Below are positions 17,579-27,765 of a DNA stretch of 54,174 nucleotides, one piece after another. The notes beneath the pieces are model-generated. The model had not been told where the DNA came from, did not search any database, and worked only from the letters and a program-made list of their open reading frames with translations. Position 1 is the first letter of the stretch; each line of letters opens with the position of its first letter. This DNA is from Paraburkholderia atlantica (GTDB taxonomy: Bacteria; Pseudomonadota; Gammaproteobacteria; Burkholderiales; Burkholderiaceae). Where the stretch lies: contig NZ_WHNQ01000040.1 in the NCBI RefSeq assembly GCF_009362785.1, forward strand, positions 1 to 54,174. The letters run 5' to 3'. A program made the position numbers and the translations under genes.

Positions 17579-19636
17579 CTAAACGACACTGCGTTGACGG
17601 CTTGCCAGTTCGACCATGCGCGCCGCCAACGTATCGGCGGAAAGCGGCTTGCTGAGTATGCAACGTTCCGGTAAAACGCCCTCCGCATTGATGCCCGCCT
17701 CGCCGGTGATGACGAGACACGGCACCGGCCGCGGCAATTGCGCGGCGATCAAATGGACCACGTCGTGCGCCGTGTGCCGCTCGGGCAGCCGATAGTCGGT
17801 AATCACAAGATCGGGCAAGCGTTCGATCGTATGCGCTAAGGTCTCCAGTTCAGCGAGTGAATTCGCGGAATCGAACAACACGCCCCACTGCCCGAACAAC
17901 GCCTCGGTCGACGCGCGCACCAGCCTGTCGTCTTCGACCAGCAGGATATACAGGCCGCGCAACGAAGCCCGCGAAGGCGCGACGTCGGTAATCGGCACAG
18001 CCACTTCAGCGCCGGCTTGCGCAACCGGCAAACGAATTGAAAAGCGCGAGCCTTTCCCCTCGATCGACTTGAACTCCATCCGGTGACCTTCCAACAGCGA
18101 CACCGCGGCATTGACGATCGATAGCCCGAGGCCCAAGCCTTTTTCCCGATCGCGTTCGGGATTGCTGATCTGCACGAAGGGTTGGAAAATCGCGTCCCAA
18201 TGCTTCGACGCGATACCGATGCCGTTGTCGACGACATCGACGCGCACGTAATTCTGCATGCGCACGATCGCGACGATGACGGCGCAACGTCCGGCCTTCG
18301 CGCGATCCGCGTACTTGATGCCGTTTGAAACCAGGTTGCTCAGCACACGCGGAATCCAGTCGGCGTCGGTCCTGACCATCGCGCAGTGGCGGCCGCCGCG
18401 CGAGTAGCGCAGCTTGACGTCGAGACTCGCCGCGAACGGCGCTAGTTGCTCGACGACATCCTGTGCGACACGGTCCAGATCGACACCCGAATAGCTCGGT
18501 TTGACGTGGCCCGACTCGAGCTTCGACAGATCGAGCACGGCATTGAAGAGGCGCGCGCTCAGCGCCGAAGCCTTGCGTGCATCGCCTATGAGTGCGGTAG
18601 AAGTCTCGATGTCGCGCTTCGCGAGCGCCTCGTCGGCAGCCGCGAGGAACATGTTCAGCGCGTGCATCGGCTGCCGCAGATCATGCGCCGCCGCCGCGAG
18701 AAAGCGCGATTTGGCGCGACTCGCCTGCTCGGCGGCCTCTTTCTGCTGCTCGCGCAACGCCATCAGCGCATCCGAGCGCGTCTGCTGCTCGCGCCGCGCC
18801 TGCTCCAGATCCTGATGCTTGCGCCCGAGCTCCGCGTTGGCACCCTGTAGCGCGTCATTGCTGCGCGCGAGCGCCTGCACTGCGAGGTAGCGATCGCGCA
18901 CGTGCCGCTCCGCATTTACGTTCACGCTATGTCCGATCACCACGACATTTGCGATGTAGAACATGCCCGCCCAGAAGAGGTCCGGGTCGATTCCCTGCGA
19001 CAAGAGTTGGGCCAGCAGGATCGCGCCGGTTGCGCCGAGCGTCAGCAGTAACGTCGCCTTCGCGCGCAAACGCAGAAAACCGAATTGATAGAACAGGATC
19101 AGGTAGAAGCCGACAAAGAAATGGGTGTAGTTGAAAGGCCGTGGCGCGAGGAAAGTCTGCACCGTCAGGCAGACGAACATGATCGCCATCCCGGACAGCA
19201 TGACTCGATGCGCAGTTTCATCGCGCACGAACGTCGGCCGGAACGACAGCACGATCGCAGCCGTTGCGGCGAGCGTGCCGGCGACGCGGAAAAAGAAGAT
19301 CTCGGCGAAATACGGCCGGAATGCCTCGCTATGACGCGCAAGACTGATCTCCCACCAGCCGAAGCACATCCACACGAGCGTGCCGAGAATGATCGCCGCA
19401 CGGCGGAAATCGGCGAAACCGCGCCCATATTCGATGGTGAACTGGCGCTCGACCTCGGGATCGGCAAAACGCGCGGGCCAGCACAGGGTTTCGACGAGCC
19501 GCGCGATGAATGTCGCGAGCGCGGGCTGCTGTTGCAGGCGTTTCCAGGCAGAAGCCTGCGGCAAGCTGAACAGGTTCATCGTCGTTGGTCGCGATCGGCG
19601 CTGGCCGGGCGCGTTTGATGAAGGTAGCTCAATCAT
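17579..19636 (-). CDS. Hybrid sensor histidine kinase with C-terminal receiver
   Basis: An inner-membrane kinase of 685 residues from the ATG at 19636. About six hydrophobic helices (residues ~75-250) form the sensor region, followed by a short coiled coil. The dimerisation domain has phospho-acceptor His318 in AAHDLRQPMHAL. The HATPase domain has VDNGIGIASKHW and GLGLGLSIV. A receiver domain at the C-terminus has Asp614 in VITDYRLPE. The start is uncertain: ATG 19636 has GGAGGGAAGG upstream, ATG 19579 has no clear site, and the frame stays open to 20056. It converges with the NarL-type regulator. Confidence 0.88.
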   Translation of the reverse strand: MIELPSSNAPGQRRSRPTTMNLFSLPQASAWKRLQQQPALATFIARLVETLCWPARFADPEVERQFTIEYGRGFADFRRAAIILGTLVWMCFGWWEISLARHSEAFRPYFAEIFFFRVAGTLAATAAIVLSFRPTFVRDETAHRVMLSGMAIMFVCLTVQTFLAPRPFNYTHFFVGFYLILFYQFGFLRLRAKATLLLTLGATGAILLAQLLSQGIDPDLFWAGMFYIANVVVIGHSVNVNAERHVRDRYLAVQALARSNDALQGANAELGRKHQDLEQARREQQTRSDALMALREQQKEAAEQASRAKSRFLAAAAHDLRQPMHALNMFLAAADEALAKRDIETSTALIGDARKASALSARLFNAVLDLSKLESGHVKPSYSGVDLDRVAQDVVEQLAPFAASLDVKLRYSRGGRHCAMVRTDADWIPRVLSNLVSNGIKYADRAKAGRCAVIVAIVRMQNYVRVDVVDNGIGIASKHWDAIFQPFVQISNPERDREKGLGLGLSIVNAAVSLLEGHRMEFKSIEGKGSRFSIRLPVAQAGAEVAVPITDVAPSRASLRGLYILLVEDDRLVRASTEALFGQWGVLFDSANSLAELETLAHTIERLPDLVITDYRLPERHTAHDVVHLIAAQLPRPVPCLVITGEAGINAEGVLPERCILSKPLSADTLAARMVELASRQRSVV

Positions 19637-20100
19637 TCTAGGACGCGCCTTCCCTCCGAACAATCGGCGCAGCGGCAACCGCCCTAGCAGCGCAAGTCTT
19701 GGACGATCAAGTCCGCGGCTTTTTTCACTGAACATGTAAATCGCCGACGCGAGGACATAGCCGAATGCGCGGGAATGCCGAGGCATCCACCCCGCGATCC
19801 CTCGGTTTTCCTCATATGGAAGCGGCTGTCGGGCACGGCCAGGAGCGATCGGTCTTTGCATCGATGCTTCGCGCTGATCGCTCATTCGGCAAGCAATCTC
19901 TGCGTGCTCAGCCTGCAATTGATACGGCTCCGCTTGGGGGGAGACGGTCCCTCCGGAGTGCGGGTTTTGCTCGACGACGGTTCGGCCGATAGTGAAGCTC
20001 ATCGAGAGACGGCCGCTCCTCGACCGAACGTACCGTTTGACACCCCTCAACAGCACGAATGGACGACCCCTACAGCGCGGCCAGCAAGGAGGTACTTAAC
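19637..20100. other. Intergenic region between kinase and small exported protein genes
   Basis: The kinase frame continues open through this stretch, but the translated extension is proline/arginine-rich, has no recognisable domain and lacks a good start. It should hold two divergent promoters. The only strong signal is AAGGAGGT at 20086-20093, the ribosome site of the gene at 20101. Confidence 0.45.
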
Positions 20101-20553
20101 ATGAAAAACCCTCGTATCACACGCGCGGTGTTCGCCTTCGCAGCACTCATGACGCTCGAAGCGGCGTGCAGCATAGGTTTGGCTGCCACACCTGTAGCGG
20201 GTGTCGTCAGGACGGGTGCGGATGCATCGGTGACGGCGAACATGGACTCCCATGGCGCCCAGCCAGCGGACATCAACGAAGGCCCGCTTACCCTCACTCT
20301 GCTGACACCGTCAGGCGGAACGTCGCGGCTCACTTACGTCCATGAAGACGGTTGGCGGCTTGAAGACCGCGCCGTGCCGTTGAAACAGGACGAAGCGCGA
20401 ATCACCCCCGCGTCGACGGAGCGACAACAGGAGGCGGCAAGATCAGAGCGGCCCATAACCGTTTTCATCGACGGTCCAACGGGCTTCACGTATGTTTGGG
20501 TGGCCGATCAGGGATGGAAGTTCGTCGGCCGATTGTCCGACCGGAATCGATGA
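20101..20553 (+). CDS. Small exported protein of unknown function
   Basis: A 150-residue protein of no recognised family. Residues 1-29 look like a Sec signal peptide (MKNPRITRAVFAFAALMTLE, then a small-residue cleavage region near GLAATP). The mature part contains two similar aromatic-glycine units, YVHEDGWRLEDRAV near residue 80 and YVWVADQGWKFVGR at the end, perhaps a duplicated strand-loop motif. AAGGAGGT is perfectly placed before the ATG at 20101, so expression is likely. It is divergent from the histidine kinase and could be its periplasmic accessory or target; that is only positional. Confidence 0.7.
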   Translation: MKNPRITRAVFAFAALMTLEAACSIGLAATPVAGVVRTGADASVTANMDSHGAQPADINEGPLTLTLLTPSGGTSRLTYVHEDGWRLEDRAVPLKQDEARITPASTERQQEAARSERPITVFIDGPTGFTYVWVADQGWKFVGRLSDRNR

Positions 20554-20810
20554 TCGATTGCATGTGTCGAGTGGGGATACCTCGATCGCCGTCAGTTCAC
20601 AGCAGAGATCCGACCGGGCCGAAATAAACCACGAACCGGCTGTGTCGAGGAGTGGAGATCGTTGAATGCGTTGCCTTTCAGTCGACCGCAAATCGGGCAG
20701 CGTGGTCGCACGTAAGGCGCGGCAAAACCGAGGGGGGAGCGAAGTTATCGACGGAACCGAAGCGGGTGCGGCTGCTGCACTGAGCAATCAATGGTGCAAG
20801 GTGTGGCGGG

Positions 20811-20901
20811 TGGCGGAGAGAGGGGGATTCGAACCCCCGATAGGCTATTAACCTATACACGCTTTCCAGGCGTGCGACTTAAACCGCTCATCCATCTCTC
20901 C
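20811..20901 (-). tRNA. tRNA-Ser (GGA anticodon)
   Basis: Read on the minus strand, the acceptor stem GGAGAGA pairs with TCTCTCC, and the anticodon loop CTGGAAA gives anticodon GGA. A long variable arm (TATAGGTTAATAGCCTATC) marks a class II serine tRNA. The T arm is GGGGGTTCGAATCCCCC, and CCA is encoded at the 3-prime end. Total length is 91 bases including CCA. No integrase or duplicated tRNA end is seen nearby. Confidence 0.97.
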
Positions 20902-20971
20902 GGCGGGGAGCCGAATTATAGCAAACTTCGCGCCCTGCGCCACACCCCCGCCCAAGCCGCGCGAAAACTGC

Positions 20972-22990
20972 CTACGGATGCCGGATATAGTCGACCAGCG
21001 CGATCGTATAAGCGTCCGCCTTGCGATCGATCAAACTCACCCCGATCGCCACGAGAAACCCCGCCGGCACGCCGAACACGCCCGAGCTGATCGGCTCGAT
21101 GCCGAACCAGCGCGCGCCCGTGAAACCCGTCATCTGCGTGAAGAACGGATACGTCGAGACGATGTAGTAGATACACACGACGAGCCCCGCGACCATCCCC
21201 GCCACCGCGCCGAGACGCGTCGTGCGTTTCCAGAACACGCCGAGCACGAGCGCCGGAAACAGACTCGACGCCGCCAGCGAAAACGCCGCCCCGACCAGAA
21301 ACAGAATATTCCCCGTATTCAGCGACGCCACGTACGACGCGAACAGCGCGACACCCAGCAGCAGAATCTTCGAGATCGTCACGCGCCGCTGGCTCGACGC
21401 GTTCGGATCGACCATGTGGTAGTACACATCGTGCGACAACGCATTAGCGATCGTCAGCAGCAGACCGTCCGCGGTCGATAGCGCCGCCGCCAGCGCCCCC
21501 GCCGCGATCAAGCCCGACATCACATACGGCAGCCCCGCGATCTCGGGCGCCGCGAGCACGACCATATCGGGCTGCATCTGGATCTCGCTCCAGCGCACGA
21601 TGCCGTCGCCGTTCGTATCGGCAAGGCTGATCAGGCTCGGTTCGACCTTGCGCCATTGCATCAGCCACTGCGGCAGGTCGGCAAAATGATGGCCGACCAG
21701 ATTCGACAGGATCTCGTACTTGATCAGCACGGCGAGCACCGGCACCGTCAGATAGAACAGCGCGACGAAAAAGAGCGTCCACCCCACCGAGCGGCGCGCC
21801 GACGCCACCGACGTCGTCGTGTTATAGCGCGTCAGGATATGCGGCAGGCTCGCCGTGCCAAGCGACAGACACAGCAGCAGCGACAAAAAGTTTCGCGCAT
21901 GCGTGCTCCGGTCTTCATCGCCGACAGCAGGAAATGGTTCCTGCATCGGCACCGGGGCGGTCGCCCGCATCAGCATATCGTCGCGCTTCTGGCTCCAGAC
22001 GATCTGCGCGGCAGCGGCATCGCGCGGAAACTGTTCGAGCGCGCGCTCGCGTTCCTTGATCTCGCGCAACGGACCGTTATGGCGCCGCAGGTCGCCGACC
22101 TCCTGCGTGAGTCGCTGCTTCTCGTCGATGAATGATTGCGGCAGCGTATCGAGCCGCATCTGCATCAGCGCGGCACGGCGTCGATAGTCGTCGCGCACGC
22201 GCTCCTCGAGCGGCGCGTCGCGCACCTGTTTCTCGAGCGCTTCCATGCGCTCCATCAGGCGCCCATAGCTGAATTGCGGTACCCAGCCGAGGCCGTCCTT
22301 GTGCGCGATCATCGACACCGGTATCAGCATCGCGAGGATCAGGATGATGTACTGCGCAACCTGGGTCCACGTCACGGCGCGCATGCCGCCCAAAAACGAG
22401 CACACCAGAATGCCCGCGAGCCCGCAGAAAATCCCGACCGCGAAATCGACGCCGATAAAGCGCGTCGCGATCAGCCCGACGCCCTGGATCTGCGCGACCA
22501 GATAAACGAACGAGCACAGGATCGCGGCGAGCGCCGCGATGCCGCGCACCGCGTTGCTCGAATAGCGCGTGCCGAGAAAGTCGGGAATCGTGTAGCGCGC
22601 GAGCTTGCGCACATATGGCGCGAGCAGGAACGCAACGAGACAATAGCCGCCGGTCCAGCCCATCAGGTACGCGAGGCCATCGTAGCCGGTCGCGTAGATC
22701 GAGCCCGCCAGGCCGATGAACGACGCGGCCGACAGCCAGTCGGCCGCCGTCGCCATACCGTTGAACGCCGACGGCACGCGCCGCCCCGCCACGTAGTATT
22801 CGACCAGATCGGACGTGCGCGACAGCACGCCGATCACCGCATACACCGCGATCGGCACGAACAGGAACACATAGCCGATCCACACACCGGGACCGGTGCT
22901 GCGCTCGATACGCCACATCACATAGACGAACAGCAGAAAGCCGAGCGTATAGAGCGCGTACGAGCGGATCAACCGATGCGTGAGTTTCAT
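20972..22990 (-). CDS. Sodium:solute symporter, acetate/VC_2705 type, with extra loops
   Basis: A 672-residue sodium/solute symporter related to ActP, probably importing acetate or another short-chain carboxylate. Core helices match the family (YYVAGRRVPSAFNGMATAAD, GMRAVTWTQVAQYIIL, LPHILTRYNTT). Between about residues 235 and 350 there is a long charged coiled-coil insertion. Residues 458-469 (21584-21619) read DTNGDGIVRWSE, a textbook EF-hand loop. The ATG at 22990 gives the expected N-terminus MKLTHRLIRSYALY. It lies four bases after a DUF4212 subunit gene and near acs, supporting acetate uptake and activation. Confidence 0.9.
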   Translation of the reverse strand: MKLTHRLIRSYALYTLGFLLFVYVMWRIERSTGPGVWIGYVFLFVPIAVYAVIGVLSRTSDLVEYYVAGRRVPSAFNGMATAADWLSAASFIGLAGSIYATGYDGLAYLMGWTGGYCLVAFLLAPYVRKLARYTIPDFLGTRYSSNAVRGIAALAAILCSFVYLVAQIQGVGLIATRFIGVDFAVGIFCGLAGILVCSFLGGMRAVTWTQVAQYIILILAMLIPVSMIAHKDGLGWVPQFSYGRLMERMEALEKQVRDAPLEERVRDDYRRRAALMQMRLDTLPQSFIDEKQRLTQEVGDLRRHNGPLREIKERERALEQFPRDAAAAQIVWSQKRDDMLMRATAPVPMQEPFPAVGDEDRSTHARNFLSLLLCLSLGTASLPHILTRYNTTTSVASARRSVGWTLFFVALFYLTVPVLAVLIKYEILSNLVGHHFADLPQWLMQWRKVEPSLISLADTNGDGIVRWSEIQMQPDMVVLAAPEIAGLPYVMSGLIAAGALAAALSTADGLLLTIANALSHDVYYHMVDPNASSQRRVTISKILLLGVALFASYVASLNTGNILFLVGAAFSLAASSLFPALVLGVFWKRTTRLGAVAGMVAGLVVCIYYIVSTYPFFTQMTGFTGARWFGIEPISSGVFGVPAGFLVAIGVSLIDRKADAYTIALVDYIRHP

Positions 22991-22994
22991 CGGC

Positions 22995-23423
22995 TCAGCG
23001 TCCACGCGCGGCCGGCGCGGCCGTGCCCACATTGACATCATCGTTCGCGTCGCGGGTGGAATCCGCGGCGGGACCGCTTGCGGCATCGCGCTGCGAATCC
23101 GCTTCGAACGCGCGCTGCAACTGACGATCTGCGCGCTGCATCAGCACGATATAGACGACGATCAACGCGAGGTAGATCAGGATCGCGCCCTGCGCGCCAA
23201 AGTAGAACGGCAGGCTGAAGCCGCCGACGCGCAACCGCGCGAGCGCGGGCGCCAGCAATGGCACGACGAAGGAGACGAAGAAGCCGAGCGTCATCAGCAC
23301 CGCGATCAGCGCGAGGTTGAAACGCCAGTACTTGCGATGCGCGAGCGCCATCGCCACCGAGACCGGTGGCGGTTCGGGCAGGGGGTTCAACGTGGCATGG
23401 GAGGATAGGTGCGGCGCGGCCAT
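22995..23423 (-). CDS. DUF4212 small subunit of sodium/solute symporter
   Basis: A 142-residue membrane protein with two hydrophobic helices (NLALIAVLMTLGFFVSFVVP and GAQGAILIYLALIVVYIVLM). This is the DUF4212/TIGR03647 family, found with VC_2705-type symporters. The C-terminal ~40 residues are hydrophilic and low in complexity. The start at 23423 is inferred; an in-frame ATG five codons upstream is possible. The stop is four bases before the symporter start, so the two are one operon and presumably one complex. Confidence 0.87.
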   Translation of the reverse strand: MAAPHLSSHATLNPLPEPPPVSVAMALAHRKYWRFNLALIAVLMTLGFFVSFVVPLLAPALARLRVGGFSLPFYFGAQGAILIYLALIVVYIVLMQRADRQLQRAFEADSQRDAASGPAADSTRDANDDVNVGTAAPAARGR

Positions 23424-23580
23424 GCGCCTATGTATCAAAAAGGCAACGGCGAAGCAATTAGGATTGTCCGCGCAACGCCGCGATGCAGGCCGCCCGCTCG
23501 AATCTCGGCTCCGCGCGGCACGCCCGCAAGTGTGTCGATCGACACACCGCCGCGGGCCGCGCAGACCCGCTTACAACGCT

Positions 23581-25563
<1,983 letters not shown>

Positions 25564-26037
25564 CGACAACCCCTTGGTGAAGATGAAAAACGTAAAACCT
25601 GTACCGGCGCGCGTCGCGCGCGCGCCTTATCCTGTTCGAGCCGCCACGAGCGGCGCTGTCTCCCACCTCGCAATGCCGTCAAACGCGTGTGCGTGCGGCA
25701 TCGCAACATCCGTGCATGCGGGCGCCCTGCTCGACCCCTAACCCGCGTCAAGGTTCAACCTTAAGCGCCGCAACTTACCGGCCACTTACGCGCATCGTGT
25801 TGATCTACAAGCGAAAACCCTTAGATCGGGCGAGCCATCGAGGCGCTTGCGCGTTGATCAGACGAGATGCGCGCGGAAAAGATCGCCCGTTCTATCGAGC
25901 GTTCCATGTTCACCCGCAGCACATCGCATGCCGCTAATGCGAACTCGATGCACCGCCAGGTCGCCCGCTTTCGCACCCTTACGCTCTGTGGCACGGCCTC
26001 TTACAATGCTAACTGAACTAGCCGTCCGGATTCCAGC
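25564..26037. other. Divergent promoter region of acs and the DMT transporter
   Basis: No gene is seen. On the acs side there is a GC-rich stem, GGCGCGCG/CGCGCGCC at 25606-25626, in the probable leader. AAGGTT-C-AACCTT at 25750-25762 is a short perfect palindrome and a possible operator. TACAAT at 26002-26007 is a plausible -10 for the rightward transporter, placing transcription start about 25 bases before its TTG. Confidence 0.45.
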
Positions 26038-26940
26038 TTGAATCGCTACGCCCTGCTTCTCATTACCTCGATGCTGCTGGTCGGCAGCAATGTCGGAATC
26101 GGTAAATCGATCGTCGCCTTCGTCCCCGTCCCGCTGTTCGCGCTGCTGCGCTTCGTGATCGCGATGGCCGTGCTATGGCCGCTCCTGCGCGTGACCAAAC
26201 TGCGCCGCGTCAAACGCGACGAATGGATCAACCTGTTTTTGCAAGCGCTTTTCGGCACCTTCGGCTTCACGCTGCTGATGCTCAACGGCGTCGCGCGCAC
26301 CAGCGCGGTCGCGGCCGGCGTGATCACGAGCACGATTCCGGCGGTCGTCGCGCTGCTGTCGTGGCTGATCCTGAAGGAGCGGCCGGATGGCCGCGCGCTC
26401 GCGTCGATCGTGCTGGCGATCGTCGGCGTCGTCGTCATCAATGTCGCGCACGTCGAGGCGGGCGCGGCTGCGACGGCCGGCACCGGCTCGCTCGCGGGCA
26501 ACTTCATGGTGCTTGGCGCCGTGTGCTGCGAATCGCTGTACATCATCCTGTCGCGCCGCCTCACGCAGACGCTCGCGCCGATCGACATCTGCACGTACAC
26601 GCATCTGTTCGGCCTGTTGCTGATGCTGCCGCTCGGCGCCGGCGCGCTCGCGCATTTCGACTATCGCGCGGTGCCATCGAGCGTCTGGATGCTGGTTCTT
26701 TGGTACGGGCTATCGGCCAGCATCTTCTCGTTCTGGCTGTGGATGAAAGGCATCCGTCACGTGCCCGGCAGTCTCGCCGGCGTGTTCAGTGCGGTACTGC
26801 CGGTCGCCGCGGCGCTCTACGGCATCGTGTTTCTCGGCGAGCGGCCCACGCTCGCGCACGGCATCGCGCTCGCCTGCGTGGTCGCCGGTATCGGCCTCGC
26901 GAGCCTGAAGGCGCGCAGCGTGCCGCCGGTCGCATCGTAA
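26038..26940 (+). CDS. EamA/DMT-family transporter
   Basis: A 300-residue, ten-helix drug/metabolite transporter made of two EamA repeats (residues ~5-135 and ~155-285). The second repeat ends with FLGERPTLAHGIALACVVAG, typical of the family. The first codon is TTG at 26038; there is no ATG close enough to keep the first helix (YALLLITSMLLVGSN) intact. Members export amino acids, nucleosides or other metabolites. The substrate is unknown. Confidence 0.83.
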   Translation: MNRYALLLITSMLLVGSNVGIGKSIVAFVPVPLFALLRFVIAMAVLWPLLRVTKLRRVKRDEWINLFLQALFGTFGFTLLMLNGVARTSAVAAGVITSTIPAVVALLSWLILKERPDGRALASIVLAIVGVVVINVAHVEAGAAATAGTGSLAGNFMVLGAVCCESLYIILSRRLTQTLAPIDICTYTHLFGLLLMLPLGAGALAHFDYRAVPSSVWMLVLWYGLSASIFSFWLWMKGIRHVPGSLAGVFSAVLPVAAALYGIVFLGERPTLAHGIALACVVAGIGLASLKARSVPPVAS

Positions 26941-27104
26941 TCCCAGTGTGGCGGGCTCGCTGCCCGCCGCAGAGCAGCAGATCCGACCGACGCTGTACAA
27001 TACGGCGCCCGACGCGAGTCTCGCGATCCTTCGATGGCCGCCCCCGCACCGCCGTCGGCGCGTGGCCCGTGTTCCGTCACCCCCGCTTCATCTGACCGTT
27101 GCCT

Positions 27105-27716
27105 ATGTCCGCTTCGCGACCCGCCTCCGCCCGTCCGCGCCGCCCTATGCGCGCGCTGCCCCACCTCGTATTCATGAGCCGTTGGCTGCAGGTGCCCCTG
27201 TATCTTGGACTCATCGTCGCGCAGGCAGTCTACGTCGTGCTATTCCTGAAGGAAGTCTGGCATCTCGTCTCCGACGCGATGAAGCTCGACGAAACCAGCA
27301 TCATGCTCGTCGTGCTGGGTCTGATCGACGTGGTGATGATCTCGAACCTGCTGATCATGGTGATCATCGGCGGGTATGAAACGTTCGTGTCGCGCCTCGG
27401 CCTCGACGGCCATCCGGACGAACCGGAATGGCTCGATCATGTGAACGCCGGCGTGCTGAAAGTGAAGCTGTCGATGGCGCTGATCAGCATCTCGTCGATC
27501 CATCTGCTGAAGACCTTCATCAGCCCCGACCAGAACACGACGCACACGATCATGTGGCAGGTGATCATCCACGTCACGTTCCTCGTTTCCGCGCTCGTGA
27601 TGGCGTTCGTCGACCGCCTTACCACGCACACGCATCCCAAACATTTCGAAGAGCCCGCGGCATTGCACGCCGTGGGCGGCATCAAGGTTTCCACTCCCCT
27701 GAAGGCGCAAGACTGA
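27105..27716 (+). CDS. UPF0114/YqhA family membrane protein
   Basis: A 203-residue protein of the UPF0114 (TIGR00645) family with about four helices: LYLGLIVAQAVYVVLFL, IMLVVLGLIDVVMISNLLIM, a central segment with LSMALISISSIHLLKTFI, and HVTFLVSALVMAFVDRL. The start is uncertain; ATG codons at 27105, 27147 and 27174 are all in frame, and the first gives a basic leader. A TACAAT -10 hexamer lies at 26996-27001. Function of the family is unknown. It is 49 bp upstream of fumarase. Confidence 0.83.
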   Translation: MSASRPASARPRRPMRALPHLVFMSRWLQVPLYLGLIVAQAVYVVLFLKEVWHLVSDAMKLDETSIMLVVLGLIDVVMISNLLIMVIIGGYETFVSRLGLDGHPDEPEWLDHVNAGVLKVKLSMALISISSIHLLKTFISPDQNTTHTIMWQVIIHVTFLVSALVMAFVDRLTTHTHPKHFEEPAALHAVGGIKVSTPLKAQD

Positions 27717-27765
27717 CCGCACCGCGCTGCGATCCGACAACAAGCGCCTCCCCACTGAGCTAGCC

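Noticed and set aside
20811..20971. Integration site of a mobile element at tRNA-Ser
   Set aside because: No integrase, no repeated tRNA end and ordinary metabolic genes on both sides.
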